From NCBI GenBank assembly GCA_963800275.1, contig CAWDAI010000003.1, positions 1 to 64,000 on the forward strand: 64,000 nucleotides of DNA. The letters are read 5' to 3'. Position numbers and translations under genes: made by a program. This document shows, piece after piece, positions 47,706 to 60,028 of this stretch (positions are counted from its first letter, which is position 1; every line of letters begins with the position of its first letter). Source of the stretch: JAFMJV01 sp963800275 (GTDB lineage: Bacteria; Chloroflexota; Limnocylindria; Limnocylindrales; CSP1-4). The notes under the pieces were generated by a model. That model made no database searches. It had not been told where the DNA came from and saw nothing but the letters and a program-made list of their open reading frames with translations.

Positions 47706-48302
47706 ATGGTGACCATCGAGCAGCAGCGCCAGACGTGGCATCCCGCGACCATCGGGGGCACGCTGGTCGAGCTGCGTCATCACCGCTACGAAGACCTGCC
47801 CGCGGTCCGACGCTGGTACCACGACCCGGAGTTGGCGCGACTCACGCGCTACACGCTGCGGACCATGAGCGATGCAGACATCGACCGCTTCTTCCATGGC
47901 CGGCTGCTCTCGCCCGAGCAGGTCGCCTACGCCATCACCGTGCGCGAGAGCGGGCGCCTCATCGGCTCGACGACCTTCAGCAACCTCGATCCCGAGAACG
48001 GCTCGACGCTCTTCCACATCAGTCTCGGCGAGCCCGACACCTGGGGTCAGGGCTATGGCACCGAAGCCACCGAGCTCATGCTCTGGCTGGCCTTCGAGCG
48101 CATCGGGCTGCATCGTGTGGCCCTGTCGGTCTTCGATTTCAACAGCCGGGCCGTGCGCAGCTACGAGAAGGCCGGCTTCCGCGTCGAAGGCCGGAACCGC
48201 CAGGCCATCGCTCGCGATGGTGGGCGCTGGGACGAGCTGACCATGGGCATCCTCGCCTCCGAGTGGCGCGCGCGACAGGAACGCGACGGCTCCCTGGGCT
48301 AG
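47706..48302 (+). CDS. GNAT-family N-acetyltransferase, RimJ/RimL-like
   Basis: 198 residues. N-terminal substrate half with LRHHRYEDLPAVRRWYHDPE, acetyl-CoA loop in GQGYGTEATELMLWLAF (motif A) and C-terminal VFDFNSRAVRSYEKAGF (motif B), typical of RimJ/SpeG-like acetyltransferases that modify a protein N-terminus or small amine. Substrate unknown. Divergent from the DNA ligase and followed by a strong hairpin. Confidence 0.85.
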   Translation: MVTIEQQRQTWHPATIGGTLVELRHHRYEDLPAVRRWYHDPELARLTRYTLRTMSDADIDRFFHGRLLSPEQVAYAITVRESGRLIGSTTFSNLDPENGSTLFHISLGEPDTWGQGYGTEATELMLWLAFERIGLHRVALSVFDFNSRAVRSYEKAGFRVEGRNRQAIARDGGRWDELTMGILASEWRARQERDGSLG

Positions 48303-49441
48303 TCGTGATGCCAGCCCACGGCGATGACCAGGCCGAGTCCACCTTGCCCCCCGCATCGAGACGAGCGCCCGGCTCGATGCCGGGCGCTCGTCCTGCTTGT
48401 CCGGGTGTGAAGCGTTACACGGTCGGGCGTGAGGTTGGCCGGTGCCGCCCACGAGTGGAGCGTGCGGATGTACTGGGCGCGCTCGAAGGTGCCTGGATCC
48501 TCCACGGTCCCCTGGCTGGCGGAGCCGCGCAGCTGGGTGACGGAGCTGTACTCGTTCTCCTCCAGCCAGGCCACCATCTCGGCGTTGATGTCGGCGACCT
48601 TGCCGGGGCCGTCGCGGAGCACCGCGGAGGCCATCATGGCCACGTCAGCGCCGACCATGACGGCCTTCACCGCGTCGGTGCCGCTGTGGATCCCGGACGA
48701 TGCCGCGATGGATACGCCCGGCCCCAGCTGCGGGCCGCAGGATGGCCGTCCAACGCATGGGCAGGCGCAGCTCGGAGGGATGGCTCAGGCTCACCCGCGG
48801 CACCACCGCCAGCTCATCGAGGTCGATGTCCGGCTGGTAGAAGCGGTTGAAGAGGACGAGGCCGTTGGCGCCCGCCTCCACCGCCTTGCCCGCGAAATTG
48901 GCGAAGGCCGTGTAGTAGGGGCTGAGCTTGACCGCGAGGGGCAGGTTGACCGCCGCCCGCACCGCCGCGATGAGGTCGAGGTCCTCATCCTCCACGTCGG
49001 CTGCGGTGCGGTTGCGATCGACGGTGATGCGGTAGAGGTTGAGCTCGAGGGCATCGGCGCCCGCATCGGCCATGAGCTTGGCGAAGCGGACCCAGCCGCC
49101 CACCGAGTTGGCGTTGAGGCTCGCGATGATCGGTACCGTGGCGGTGCGCTTGAGCGTCTCGAGCGCGCGCAGGTAGCGATCGCCTTCACCGATGAAGGTC
49201 TCGACCTCGGGGAAGTAGTCGAGCGCTTCGGCGAAGCCCTCGGTCCCCTGGTCGAGCGAGGCCGAGAGCTCGATCTCCTCGTTCTCGATCTCCTCCTCGA
49301 AGAGGCTGGGCATGACGACCGCGCCGGCCCCGGCGTCCTCGAACCTGGCCACCATGGCCGGGTCGCGCGTCAGCGGGTTGGCCGAGATCACGAGCGGTGA
49401 GCGAAGCTCCAGCCCCAGGTAGCGGGTCTTGAGGTCGACGG

Positions 49442-49445
<4 letters not shown>
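48299..49445 (-). CDS. Dihydroorotate dehydrogenase-like flavoprotein paired with nifJ (frameshifted)
   Basis: FMN-dependent TIM-barrel protein: TRYLGLELRSPLVISANPLT start, ASLNANSVGGWVRF, ALELNLYRIT, PLAVKLSPYYT, GLVLFNRFYQPDI and, after the break, VMVGADVAMMASAVLRDG (phosphate site). An extra C in a CCC run near 48733 breaks the frame; repair gives RPQLGPGVSIAASSGIHSG. The downstream frame runs to 48299 through the terminator hairpin, so the true stop is probably TAA at 48415-48417 after one more indel. GTG start overlaps the nifJ stop. This DHOD-like gene follows nifJ in many cyanobacteria and Chloroflexota; its substrate is not settled and pyrimidine synthesis is not implied. Confidence 0.75.
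48360..48392. terminator. Strong hairpin between convergent GNAT and DHOD-like genes
   Basis: A perfect 14-bp stem, GACGAGCGCCCGGC with its complement, around a TCGAT loop. It can serve both strands; no clear T-run on either side. Confidence 0.7.
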
Positions 49446-53161
<3,716 letters not shown>

Positions 53162-53492
53162 GTGTCAGGCCTCCTTGGTTGTGTGTGCTTGGATCACCCG
53201 GGTCTGCAGGGTGCATTCGGGTCAGGATTCGTGATCGCGACCAGATCGGGGCAGGTCGCGGGCCGACTTCAAGTCTGCGGCGAGCGGGCCAGCCGGTGCA
53301 GGGCCACTAGGCCCCGTCGGGCGGGTGAGCGGTCACGTCGTGCGCGGCGGGGCGTCCCCTGCCGAGCCCCTGCAGCCCGCACGTACGCCCCCCGGCGAGA
53401 TCCGGGACATCACTTCGGAAGCTGGCCCGTCTGACACGGGTCAGCCCGCGCAGGTAGGCTTCGCCTCCCAACAGAGAGGAAGAGGACCAGCG
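53162..53492. other. Spacer between divergent nifJ and the polymer-forming membrane protein
   Basis: 331 bases with the two ribosome sites at its edges. A small stem (gggcc-acta-ggccc) lies near 53305. I see no tandem repeat, no clear TANNNT box at either start and no gene. Confidence 0.4.
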
Positions 53493-54566
53493 ATGCAACG
53501 AAACCTGATTCGAGGATTCCTGCTCGCGATCTCGATGCTGCTCCTGGCAGCCATCCCGGTCGCGGCGCAGGACGATACCCAGGGCTGGGAGCTCACGAGC
53601 CGCGATGGGAACTTCATCTTGGCCACCGACCAGGCCGTGACCGTGGTCGCGACCGACTCGGTCAGCGGCCTCGCGATCATCAGCGGCAGCGCCACCATCG
53701 AAGGCTCGGCCGACGCCGTCTTCGCGGTCGACAGTGATGTCGTGATCAGCGGCCCGTCCGCCGAGGTCGAGCGGATCTTCACCATCGGCGGCTCGCTGAG
53801 CGTGGAGCCGGGCGCGTCGGTGGGTGACGTCGTCTACAGCGGCACGGAGCTCGATGAGACTGCCCTCACGAGCGCAGTCAGCGGCGACGTGACCGATGCC
53901 GGCAAGGAGCTGGTGGGGGCGCTCGGAGCCCTCGTCGCGGTGCTCCTGGTGGTCTTGCTCTTCGTGGCCATCGGCGGCTTCATCGCCGCCCTCGCGCTGA
54001 CCTTGCTGGTCATCGCCTTCGGCACCGACCAGGTGCGCCGCGCCGGACGCGTGATCAGCAACGACGTGCTCAAGACCGTGGTGGTCGGCATCCTCATGCT
54101 GTTCCTGCCGTCCATCGTCTTGGGGCTGCTCATGGTAACGATCGTGGGCATCCCGCTGGCCCTTGCCTTCATGCTCCTGTGGGGCGTGGTCGTCTTCCTT
54201 GGCCAGGTCGTGGTCGCGACCTGGATCGGCGAGCGCATCCTGTCCAGGGGCCGGACCGCGGCCCGGCCCTACGGCTCGGCTTTCCTCGGCATGCTCATCC
54301 TGATGCTGCTCTGGTGGACCGCTATCGTGCCCCTGCTGGCCGGCATCTTCGGCACCGGCGCGGTGACCATCGCCGGCTGGCGCGTGTTGCGCAGTGGCGG
54401 CAGGCCGCCGCTCCCGCCGGCCTATGGCCAGCCGTATGGCCAGCCGGCACCATATGCGCCGCCGGCCTACGCGCCGCCGCCGCCGTATGCGCCGCCGCCT
54501 CCTCCGCCACCGGCCAACTATCCCCCGCCAGGCGGGCAGCCGCCCGCGAGCTGGCCGCAGGGATAG
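53493..54566 (+). CDS. Secreted-domain/membrane protein with bactofilin-like repeats
   Basis: 357 residues. A signal peptide (MQRNLIRGFLLAISM..., cleavage after AAQ near 26) precedes a repetitive beta-rich domain (SGLAIISGSATIEGSADAVF, VVISGPSAEVERIFTIGGSL) like a polymer-forming beta-helix. Four or more hydrophobic helices follow between about 140 and 305, then a Pro/Tyr/Ala-rich tail with repeated YGQP and YAPP units. The layout suggests an extracytoplasmic sensor or scaffold anchored in the membrane. Ribosome site GAGGAAGAGGA precedes the ATG. A T-tailed terminator follows. Function unknown. Confidence 0.7.
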   Translation: MQRNLIRGFLLAISMLLLAAIPVAAQDDTQGWELTSRDGNFILATDQAVTVVATDSVSGLAIISGSATIEGSADAVFAVDSDVVISGPSAEVERIFTIGGSLSVEPGASVGDVVYSGTELDETALTSAVSGDVTDAGKELVGALGALVAVLLVVLLFVAIGGFIAALALTLLVIAFGTDQVRRAGRVISNDVLKTVVVGILMLFLPSIVLGLLMVTIVGIPLALAFMLLWGVVVFLGQVVVATWIGERILSRGRTAARPYGSAFLGMLILMLLWWTAIVPLLAGIFGTGAVTIAGWRVLRSGGRPPLPPAYGQPYGQPAPYAPPAYAPPPPYAPPPPPPPANYPPPGGQPPASWPQG

Positions 54567-54593
54567 TCTCCCGGCGGTCCCACCGGAAGATCG

Positions 54594-54629
54594 GCCCCGC
54601 CTCCCGAGCACTCGGGGGCGGGGCTTCTT
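54594..54629 (+). terminator. Rho-independent terminator
   Basis: GCCCCGCC pairs with GGCGGGGC, extended by CCCGA/TCGGG around a 4-base loop, followed by TTCTT; 28 bases past the stop at 54566. Confidence 0.85.
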
Positions 54630-54677
54630 GCTGGGCTGGCCTGAGCGTCGGCCGCGGCAGGCCGGCAGGAGCGCTGC

Positions 54678-55553
54678 TCAGCCGAGGTGACGGCCCAGCT
54701 GCCGGGGATCCACGATGATCGGGCGCAGGCCCAGACCCAGGAACCAGCTCTCGCGGTCCAGCAGCCGCTCGAGCAGCCGCAGGCGCTCGACGGTATCGGG
54801 GGCCTCCAGCAGGGATTGGCGATCCGACAGGTCCACCTGGACCAGCGCCGAGAGGATGTAGGAAAGGGCCGTCGGGTCGTCCGTGCCGGTCAGCCGGCGG
54901 GCCGCCGACATGAGCAGCTCCCGGCGCTGCTCGGGGCTGAGCTGCTGGGTGTCCATCTCGCGCACAGCCGCCTCCGCAGCCTCCACCGGGTCGCCCGCCT
55001 CGCCCGACGCGAGCAGGTTGTCCAGGGTGATCGGTCCTTCCGGCTCGGACTCGGCCTCCGACTCGGAGGCATCGCTGTCCTCGACCTCGATCTCGAACTC
55101 GACCTCGATCTCCGGACCACCGCTGCCATCGTCAGCCTGCAGCAGCTCGAGGTACTCGAGGAAGCGGCGGCCGACCCGGTGGGCCATCTCCGCCGCCTGC
55201 TGCGGTGAGCCGGTGGGCTCGTCGAGCAGGACCGCATGTCCCACCAGGTATGGCTCGGAGACGCTGTCCACCTCTTCCAGGCGGAAGCGCTGCTGGCCCA
55301 CGGTCAGGATCTCCAGCCGGCCATCGGGATGGGCTCCTGCCCGACGGATGGCCGCCGTGGTGCCCACCGCTGCGACTCGACCATGGAAGGGCCCGACCTC
55401 GCGTCCCTGCCGCAGGAGCACCACGCCGAACGGCTGGCCGCGCTCGATACAGCGATCGACGAGCAGCCGGTAGCGCGCCTCGAAGATGTGCAGGGGCAGG
55501 GCGACGCCCGGACAGAGCACGGAGCGGAGCGGGAAGAGCGGGATCTCGATCAC
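54678..55553 (-). CDS. LON substrate-binding-domain protein
   Basis: 291 residues. The N-terminal ~190 residues match the substrate-recognition domain of Lon proteases (IPLFPLRSVLCPGVALPLHIFEARYR, GVVLLRQGREVG, GTTAAI, and GQQRFRLEEV), but there is no ATPase or Ser-Lys protease domain. An acidic insert of Glu/Asp/Ser residues lies near 160-185, then a helical C-terminal region. Stand-alone LON-domain proteins occur widely; their role may be in binding unfolded or particular substrates, which is unproven. GTG start at 55553 follows GAGGA. Confidence 0.8.
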   Translation of the reverse strand: MIEIPLFPLRSVLCPGVALPLHIFEARYRLLVDRCIERGQPFGVVLLRQGREVGPFHGRVAAVGTTAAIRRAGAHPDGRLEILTVGQQRFRLEEVDSVSEPYLVGHAVLLDEPTGSPQQAAEMAHRVGRRFLEYLELLQADDGSGGPEIEVEFEIEVEDSDASESEAESEPEGPITLDNLLASGEAGDPVEAAEAAVREMDTQQLSPEQRRELLMSAARRLTGTDDPTALSYILSALVQVDLSDRQSLLEAPDTVERLRLLERLLDRESWFLGLGLRPIIVDPRQLGRHLG

Positions 55554-55627
55554 GGTCGAATCCTCGCAGGAATCACGAGGGCGAGCCCGGATGGGCCCGC
55601 CCGCTCGCGCCTGGGGTTCCTGGCGGG

Positions 55628-56047
55628 CTAGTGGCCGCAGGCCCCCGGGGCACCCGCCGACTCCTCGGTGCGGAAGCTGCTGCCACAGCCGCAGCCGGAG
55701 ACGGCGTTGGGGTTGTTGACGGTGAAACCGGCTCCCATCAGGGTGTCCACGTAGTCGATCTCCGAGCCCTTCAGGAGCGGGGTGGACTGGGGGTCGACGT
55801 AGACGTTGACCCCCTTGGAGATGACCTTGACGTCCTCCGCGGCGGGCTGGTCCTCCAGCATCATGCCGTAGCGATAGCCGCTGCAGCCACCGCTGTAGAC
55901 GTACACGCGCAGGCCGACGTTGGGGTCGGCTTCCTCCTTGGTCAGCTCCGTGAGCTTGGCCACGGCGGCGTCGGAGAGCGAGACCAACGGGACCTCGGTC
56001 TCGGTGGCCGGGACGGCGTTGGGGTTCTGTGGCTGCGTCTCGAGCAT
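55628..56047 (-). CDS. A-type iron-sulfur carrier, ErpA/IscA/HesB family
   Basis: 139 residues with the three invariant cysteines in GGCSGYRYGM and SGCGCGSSF, the ligands for a transferable [2Fe-2S] cluster. N-terminal ~18 residues and the C-terminal tail (GAPGACGH) extend the ~107-residue family core. It delivers clusters to apoproteins such as the ferredoxin-type subunits encoded in this window. A good promoter lies about 65 bases upstream of the ATG at 56047. No isc or suf genes are adjacent. Confidence 0.9.
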   Translation of the reverse strand: MLETQPQNPNAVPATETEVPLVSLSDAAVAKLTELTKEEADPNVGLRVYVYSGGCSGYRYGMMLEDQPAAEDVKVISKGVNVYVDPQSTPLLKGSEIDYVDTLMGAGFTVNNPNAVSGCGCGSSFRTEESAGAPGACGH

Positions 56048-56110
56048 CGAGCAGGGACCTCCGGGAACAGGACGACGTTGCGGGCCGAACGAATGCGACC
56101 ACGTAGATAA

Positions 56111-56139
56111 ATTCTACCGGTGTGCTATGGATTGGGCAA
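56111..56139 (-). promoter_or_regulatory. Sigma-70-type promoter of the ErpA-like gene
   Basis: On the minus strand TTGCCC (56134-56139), 17-base spacer, TAGAAT (56111-56116). An inverted repeat GTAGA-TAAAT-TCTAC overlaps the -10 region (56103-56117) and could bind a regulator. Confidence 0.65.
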
Positions 56140-56268
56140 GAGCGGAGCGGCGAAGCGGCGGAGCGGCCGCGGGGCAGGGGCAGGTCGCGCGAGGTGCGGT
56201 CTGCAGCACTGGCGATCCGTACCGAGGTGGGATAGGCCGACCTCTGACAGGTGGTCAGGCTGTGGCCC

Positions 56269-56847
56269 ATGACGACGGCTCGCTGGCGGCACACCTCGCT
56301 GGTCGCGCTGATGGGCCTCCTGCTGACCCTCGTCGCGGTCACGCCGGCCGACGCCGACACTGCCGTATCTCGAGGCAAGTCGGCAGAGCGGTATGCCCTC
56401 AGCCTGCTCAACTGCACGCGCACCGGGGGCTGGGTCACCGCCAACGGGACCTGCATCGGTCGAGGCAGCGGCAAGTACTCGGCCTACCGCAGGCCCCTCC
56501 GGCTCCACCGCGGCATCAGCCAGCGCGTGGCCTGGCCATGGGCCCGCACGCTTGCGACGAAGCGCGTCTGCGCCCACAGCTTGCCGGGAGCCCCCGACCT
56601 GGGTCGGCGCCTGCGCCGGGCCGGGTTCCGCTATGGCTACTTCGGCGAGAACCTCGGTTGCGGCTACGGCGTCGGCGCCGAGGGGCTGGTGCTGGCGACG
56701 CATCGGATGATGCAGGCCGAGCAGCGCAGCGACGGCGGGCACTGGCGCAACATCAAGGACCGCGGCTACAAGAGCGTCGGCATCGGCGTGGCTGCCCGTG
56801 GCGGCACGATCATGGTGGTCTACGACTTCTACGGCAAGCGCTACTAG
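56269..56847 (+). CDS. Secreted CAP-superfamily (SCP-like) protein
   Basis: 192 residues. A signal peptide (hydrophobic LVALMGLLLTLVAV, cleavage near ADA at 35) precedes a CAP-like domain with SAERYALSLLNCTR, FGENLGCGYG (the conserved GEN motif), HRMMQAEQRSDGGHWRNI and VGIGVAARGGTIMVVYDF. The usual first His of the fold is not obvious. Four cysteines may form disulfides. It is probably extracellular; CAP proteins bind lipids or act on the cell wall in some cases, but the role here is unknown. A GTG at 56251 is an alternative start. Confidence 0.75.
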   Translation: MTTARWRHTSLVALMGLLLTLVAVTPADADTAVSRGKSAERYALSLLNCTRTGGWVTANGTCIGRGSGKYSAYRRPLRLHRGISQRVAWPWARTLATKRVCAHSLPGAPDLGRRLRRAGFRYGYFGENLGCGYGVGAEGLVLATHRMMQAEQRSDGGHWRNIKDRGYKSVGIGVAARGGTIMVVYDFYGKRY

Positions 56848-56857
56848 GTTCGGGCCG

Positions 56858-58093
56858 CTACTCGGCCGGGCCGGTCCGCTCCACGATCGTGGCGATGCCC
56901 TGCCCCACGCCGATGCACATGGTCGCGAGGCCGTAGCGGGCCTTCCGCCGGTCGAGCTCGTACAGCAGCATCGTCATGAGGCGGGCGCCGCTCATGCCCA
57001 GCGGGTGCCCCAGGGCGATGGCGCCGCCGTTGAGGTTCACCTTCCCCGGATCGAGGCCAAGCTCGCGGATGCAGGCGATCGACTGACTGGCGAAGGCCTC
57101 GTTGAGCTCGATGAGGTCGAGGTCGTCGACCTCCAGGCCGGCCCGCTGCAGCGCCAGCCGGGTGGCCGGCACAGGGCCGATGCCCATGATCGCGGGGTCC
57201 ACGCCGGCGACCGCGCTGCTGACCACCCGGGCCAGCGGTCGCAGGCCCAGGTCGCGGGCGCGATCGGCGGCTACGAGCACGAGGGCCGCAGCTCCGTCGT
57301 TGATGCCCGAGGCGTTGCCGGCGGTGACGGTGCCGCCCTCGCGGAAGGCCGGGGCCAGCGTCGCCAGCCGCCTCCGGTCCGTCCCCGGCCGAGGGTGCTC
57401 ATCGCGCTCGACCAGGGTGGTCGTGCCGTCGGCGGCAGTCACCGGCACGGGCACGATCTGACGCTCGAAGCGGCCCGCCTCGATAGCCTCCGCGGCTCGC
57501 GCCTGGCTCAGCTCGGCGAAGGCATCCTGTTCCCCGCGGGTGATGCCCCAGCGGTCGGCCACCAGCTCCGCGGTCTCCCCCAGCGAGACCACCGGGTAGG
57601 CCTGCTCCATGCGCGGGTTGACGAAACGCCAGCCCAGGCGCGAATCCGCCCGTGGCGGTGACTCGTCCGGCCGGTCCGGATCGGGCCGCAGCTCGACGAA
57701 GGGCGCCCGGCTCATGGACTCCACGCCGCCCGCGACCATGATCTCGCCGTCGCCGGCCATGATGGCATGGGCAGCGCTGTTGATGGCCTGCAGGCCGGAG
57801 CCGCAGAGTCGGTTCACGGTCTGGCCGGCGACCGCCACCGGCAGCCCGGCGAGCAGCGCCGCCATGCGCGCCACGTTGCGGTTCTCCTCGCCAGCGCCGT
57901 TGGCATTGCCCAGGATGACGTCGTCGACCGATCCCGGCTCCACGCCGCTGCGCTCGACCGCGGCCCGCACCACGAGCGCCGCCAGATCGTCGGGACGCAC
58001 CGCCCGGAGCGCGCCGTCGCGGCGGCCGATGGGCGTGCGCACCGCCTCGACGATCCAGACTTCCCGGAGCGGACGATGCAGGTCGCGAGCCAT
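56858..58093 (-). CDS. Acetyl-CoA C-acyltransferase (thiolase)
   Basis: 411 residues. Catalytic residues are all present: nucleophile Cys97 in NRLCGSGLQA, His in GGAIALGHPLGMSGAR and the second Cys in MCIGVGQG. LNEAFASQ and GNASGINDGAAA are further thiolase signatures. It could act in beta-ketoadipate or fatty acid breakdown (PcaF-like) or in acetoacetyl-CoA formation; context does not decide. TAGGAT lies 7 bases before the ATG and contains the TAG stop of the hydrolase gene encoded just upstream. Confidence 0.9.
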   Translation of the reverse strand: MARDLHRPLREVWIVEAVRTPIGRRDGALRAVRPDDLAALVVRAAVERSGVEPGSVDDVILGNANGAGEENRNVARMAALLAGLPVAVAGQTVNRLCGSGLQAINSAAHAIMAGDGEIMVAGGVESMSRAPFVELRPDPDRPDESPPRADSRLGWRFVNPRMEQAYPVVSLGETAELVADRWGITRGEQDAFAELSQARAAEAIEAGRFERQIVPVPVTAADGTTTLVERDEHPRPGTDRRRLATLAPAFREGGTVTAGNASGINDGAAALVLVAADRARDLGLRPLARVVSSAVAGVDPAIMGIGPVPATRLALQRAGLEVDDLDLIELNEAFASQSIACIRELGLDPGKVNLNGGAIALGHPLGMSGARLMTMLLYELDRRKARYGLATMCIGVGQGIATIVERTGPAE

Positions 58094-58100
58094 GTGCCCG

Positions 58101-58106
58101 ATCCTA
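58101..58106 (-). promoter_or_regulatory. Candidate leaderless -10 box (TAGGAT) overlapping a stop codon
   Basis: On the minus strand TAGGAT begins with the hydrolase TAG stop and ends 7 bases before the thiolase ATG at 58093. Confidence 0.4.
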
Positions 58107-58898
58107 CTCCGCAGCGGGGCCCGACTCGGCCGTGGCCATCCGGCCGAGGAAGGCCAGCAGCGCGGGGTTGAAGACGGAGGGCCGCTCCGCTTCCACCACG
58201 TGACCGCAGTCGGGCACCACCAGCAGGTCGGCATCGGGCAGCTGCCGCGCCAGGCGCACGGCTTGCTCGAGGGGTACCCACGGGTCGCGGTCACCGCAGG
58301 CCAGCAGGACCGGCAGGCGGATGCGGCGCAGCTTGGTCGGCGTGGGTGCCTCCATGGTCTGGAGGTCCTCGCGGATCGCCAGCAGCAGGCGCTGCCAGTG
58401 GCCCGCGCCCTGGTAGGTATCGTGCCTTCGCGCGAGGTCCTTCGCCCAGGCAGGATCGGCACGCTCGATGGCCGCGGGATCCATGAGCCGACGCGAGACG
58501 CTCGCTGCGGGCTCGTGCTCCAGGGTCGCGCTGACCGCCACCAGCGAGCGCACGCGCTCAGGATGGGCAGCCGCCAGCTCGAGCGCGGTGCGCGCGCCCA
58601 TGGAGAGCCCCAGCAGGTGGAACCGCTCCAGGCCGAGGGCATCAGCCAGGGCCAGCGCATCAGCCACGAGCAGCTCCCTCGACCAGCCCTCGCGAACGTC
58701 GTAGACGGTGCGCTGGTGGCCCCGCGCGTCGGGCATGTAGAGCGTGAACTGCGCGCGCAGCAACGGCCGCTGGGCGCCCCAATCGTGGGTGCCCATGGAG
58801 GTGGCCCCATGGAGCAGCAGCAGTGGCGGACCCTGGCCCTCGGTCACGTAGCTGACCTCGAGACCGTTGGCCGCGACGATGGCAGTGGTGGTGGTCAC
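58104..58898 (-). CDS. Alpha/beta hydrolase
   Basis: 264 residues. Oxyanion-hole motif LLLLHGATS, nucleophile elbow GLSMGA (Ser), catalytic Asp in CGDRDPWVP and His in CGHVVEAE make a complete triad. The layout is that of esterases or 3-oxoadipate enol-lactonases; with the thiolase encoded 10 bases downstream the latter is possible but not proven. GTG start at 58898, with a weak GACCAT box 6 bases upstream. Divergent from the PPOX-family gene. Confidence 0.8.
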   Translation of the reverse strand: MTTTTAIVAANGLEVSYVTEGQGPPLLLLHGATSMGTHDWGAQRPLLRAQFTLYMPDARGHQRTVYDVREGWSRELLVADALALADALGLERFHLLGLSMGARTALELAAAHPERVRSLVAVSATLEHEPAASVSRRLMDPAAIERADPAWAKDLARRHDTYQGAGHWQRLLLAIREDLQTMEAPTPTKLRRIRLPVLLACGDRDPWVPLEQAVRLARQLPDADLLVVPDCGHVVEAERPSVFNPALLAFLGRMATAESGPAAE

Positions 58899-58904
58899 GG
58901 CCCG

Positions 58905-58910
58905 ATGGTC
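58905..58910 (-). promoter_or_regulatory. Weak candidate -10 box (GACCAT)
   Basis: On the minus strand GACCAT ends 6 bases before the GTG at 58898; it lacks the first T of the pattern. Confidence 0.25.
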
Positions 58911-58937
58911 GCATGCGCGAGCGGACCTCGGGTCACG

Positions 58938-58943
58938 TAGCAT
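58938..58943 (+). promoter_or_regulatory. Candidate leaderless -10 box (TAGCAT)
   Basis: TAGCAT ends 7 bases before the ATG at 58951. The competing ATG at 58942 lies inside the box and so is unlikely to be the start. Confidence 0.5.
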
Positions 58944-58950
58944 GTCGCGC

Positions 58951-59625
58951 ATGCCCGACGACGATCCCACCGCCCCTCCCCCGCCGGCCGACGAACTGCG
59001 TATCCGCCGCTCGCCAGCGCGCGCTCGCTACGACCGCGAGACGGTCGAGGCCATCGTGGATGCAGCCATCGTGGCGCACGTGGGCACGGTCCGCGACGGA
59101 TCGCCGGTGGTGGCGCCCATGCTGGCCGTGCGTGACGGGGACTGGCTGCTGCTGCACGGTGCCCATGCGGCCGGTACCTTGCGACGCGGACGCGGTACGC
59201 AGGTGTGCGTGGAGATGACCCTGCTCGACGGGCTCGTGCTGGCGCGCTCCGGCTTCCACCACTCGCTCAACTATCGCTCGGTGGTCATCCTGGGCGAGGC
59301 CGAGGTGATCACCGATCCCGGCGAGCGCGAGCGGGCGCTGGAGCTGTTCGTCGAACGCCTCGTCCCCGGCCGCTGGGAAGAGCTGCGCCCGAGCACCGAG
59401 GCCGAGCTCAAGCAGACCGCGGTCGTGCGCATCTCGCTCGAGCGCTCGTCGGCCAAGGTCCGCAGCGGGCCGCCGCTGGACGAGGAGGACGACTACGAGT
59501 GGCCGGTGTGGGCGGGCATCGTGCCCGCGGTCCTGGCGCTGGGCGAGGCCCAGCCGGATCCGCAGCTGCGGGACGGGATCGAGGTGCCGGCGTCGGTGCG
59601 AGCGCTGGCGGGCACCTCGCGCTAG
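58951..59625 (+). CDS. PPOX-family (FMN-binding split barrel) protein
   Basis: 224 residues. The pyridoxamine 5'-phosphate oxidase-like barrel is shown by AIVAHVGTVRDGSPVVAPML, WLLLHGAHAAGTLRR, VCVEMTLLDGLVLARSGFHHSLNYRSVVILGEAE and a C-terminal VWAGIVPAVLALGEAQPDP. It matches the group of small flavin/F420/heme-binding proteins that includes nitroimidazole reductases (NimA-like), so the cofactor and substrate cannot be given. Start ATG 58951 is chosen from the promoter position. Confidence 0.8.
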   Translation: MPDDDPTAPPPPADELRIRRSPARARYDRETVEAIVDAAIVAHVGTVRDGSPVVAPMLAVRDGDWLLLHGAHAAGTLRRGRGTQVCVEMTLLDGLVLARSGFHHSLNYRSVVILGEAEVITDPGERERALELFVERLVPGRWEELRPSTEAELKQTAVVRISLERSSAKVRSGPPLDEEDDYEWPVWAGIVPAVLALGEAQPDPQLRDGIEVPASVRALAGTSR

Positions 59626-59668
59626 GCGTCCGCCTGCCACCAGCCCGGGCTGACTCCCGGGACCACCC

Positions 59669-60028
59669 TCAGGCCGTGCCGGGCTCCCCCGGATCCGGCG
59701 CCCCCAGCGGACGCAGCAGGATGTCCTGCTGCTCGGGGTGGCGTTCCAGCCAGCGGACCACGAAGGGGCACTTGGGCACCAGCCGCAGCCCGCGTGCCCG
59801 CATGTCCTCGAGCACGGCCCGCACCAGCCGGCTGCCCACACCGCGGCCTTCGTAGCCCTCCTCGACCTCGGTGTGCAGCAGGGCCATCCAGTCGGCGCCC
59901 AGGCGATAGGTCAGCAGACCCGCCAGCGCCGGATCGTCGCCCAGCCGGGCTTCGTAGCGGGAGCGATCGGGCACATCGTGGACGTGCAGCGGCGGTCGCC
60001 CGGTGGGGATCGGCTGCGGCTCGCTCAT
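59669..60028 (-). CDS. Small GNAT-like protein (YidJ/YjdJ type)
   Basis: 119 residues. A minimal acetyltransferase fold of the group with LLHTEVEEGYEGRGVGSRLVRAVLEDMRARG (acetyl-CoA loop) and KCPFVVRWLERHPE near the end, the diagnostic pair for this family. Function unknown. Its ATG overlaps the GH5 stop (4 bases), making it the third gene of the glycosidase operon. Confidence 0.85.
   Translation of the reverse strand: MSEPQPIPTGRPPLHVHDVPDRSRYEARLGDDPALAGLLTYRLGADWMALLHTEVEEGYEGRGVGSRLVRAVLEDMRARGLRLVPKCPFVVRWLERHPEQQDILLRPLGAPDPGEPGTA

Noticed and set aside
45827..48850. Uninterrupted 1007-codon frame on the plus strand
   Set aside because: It lies antisense to the aminotransferase-like and DNA ligase genes and crosses the GNAT start. 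Its composition is Arg/His/Gly-rich and matches no family; long antisense frames are expected at this GC content.
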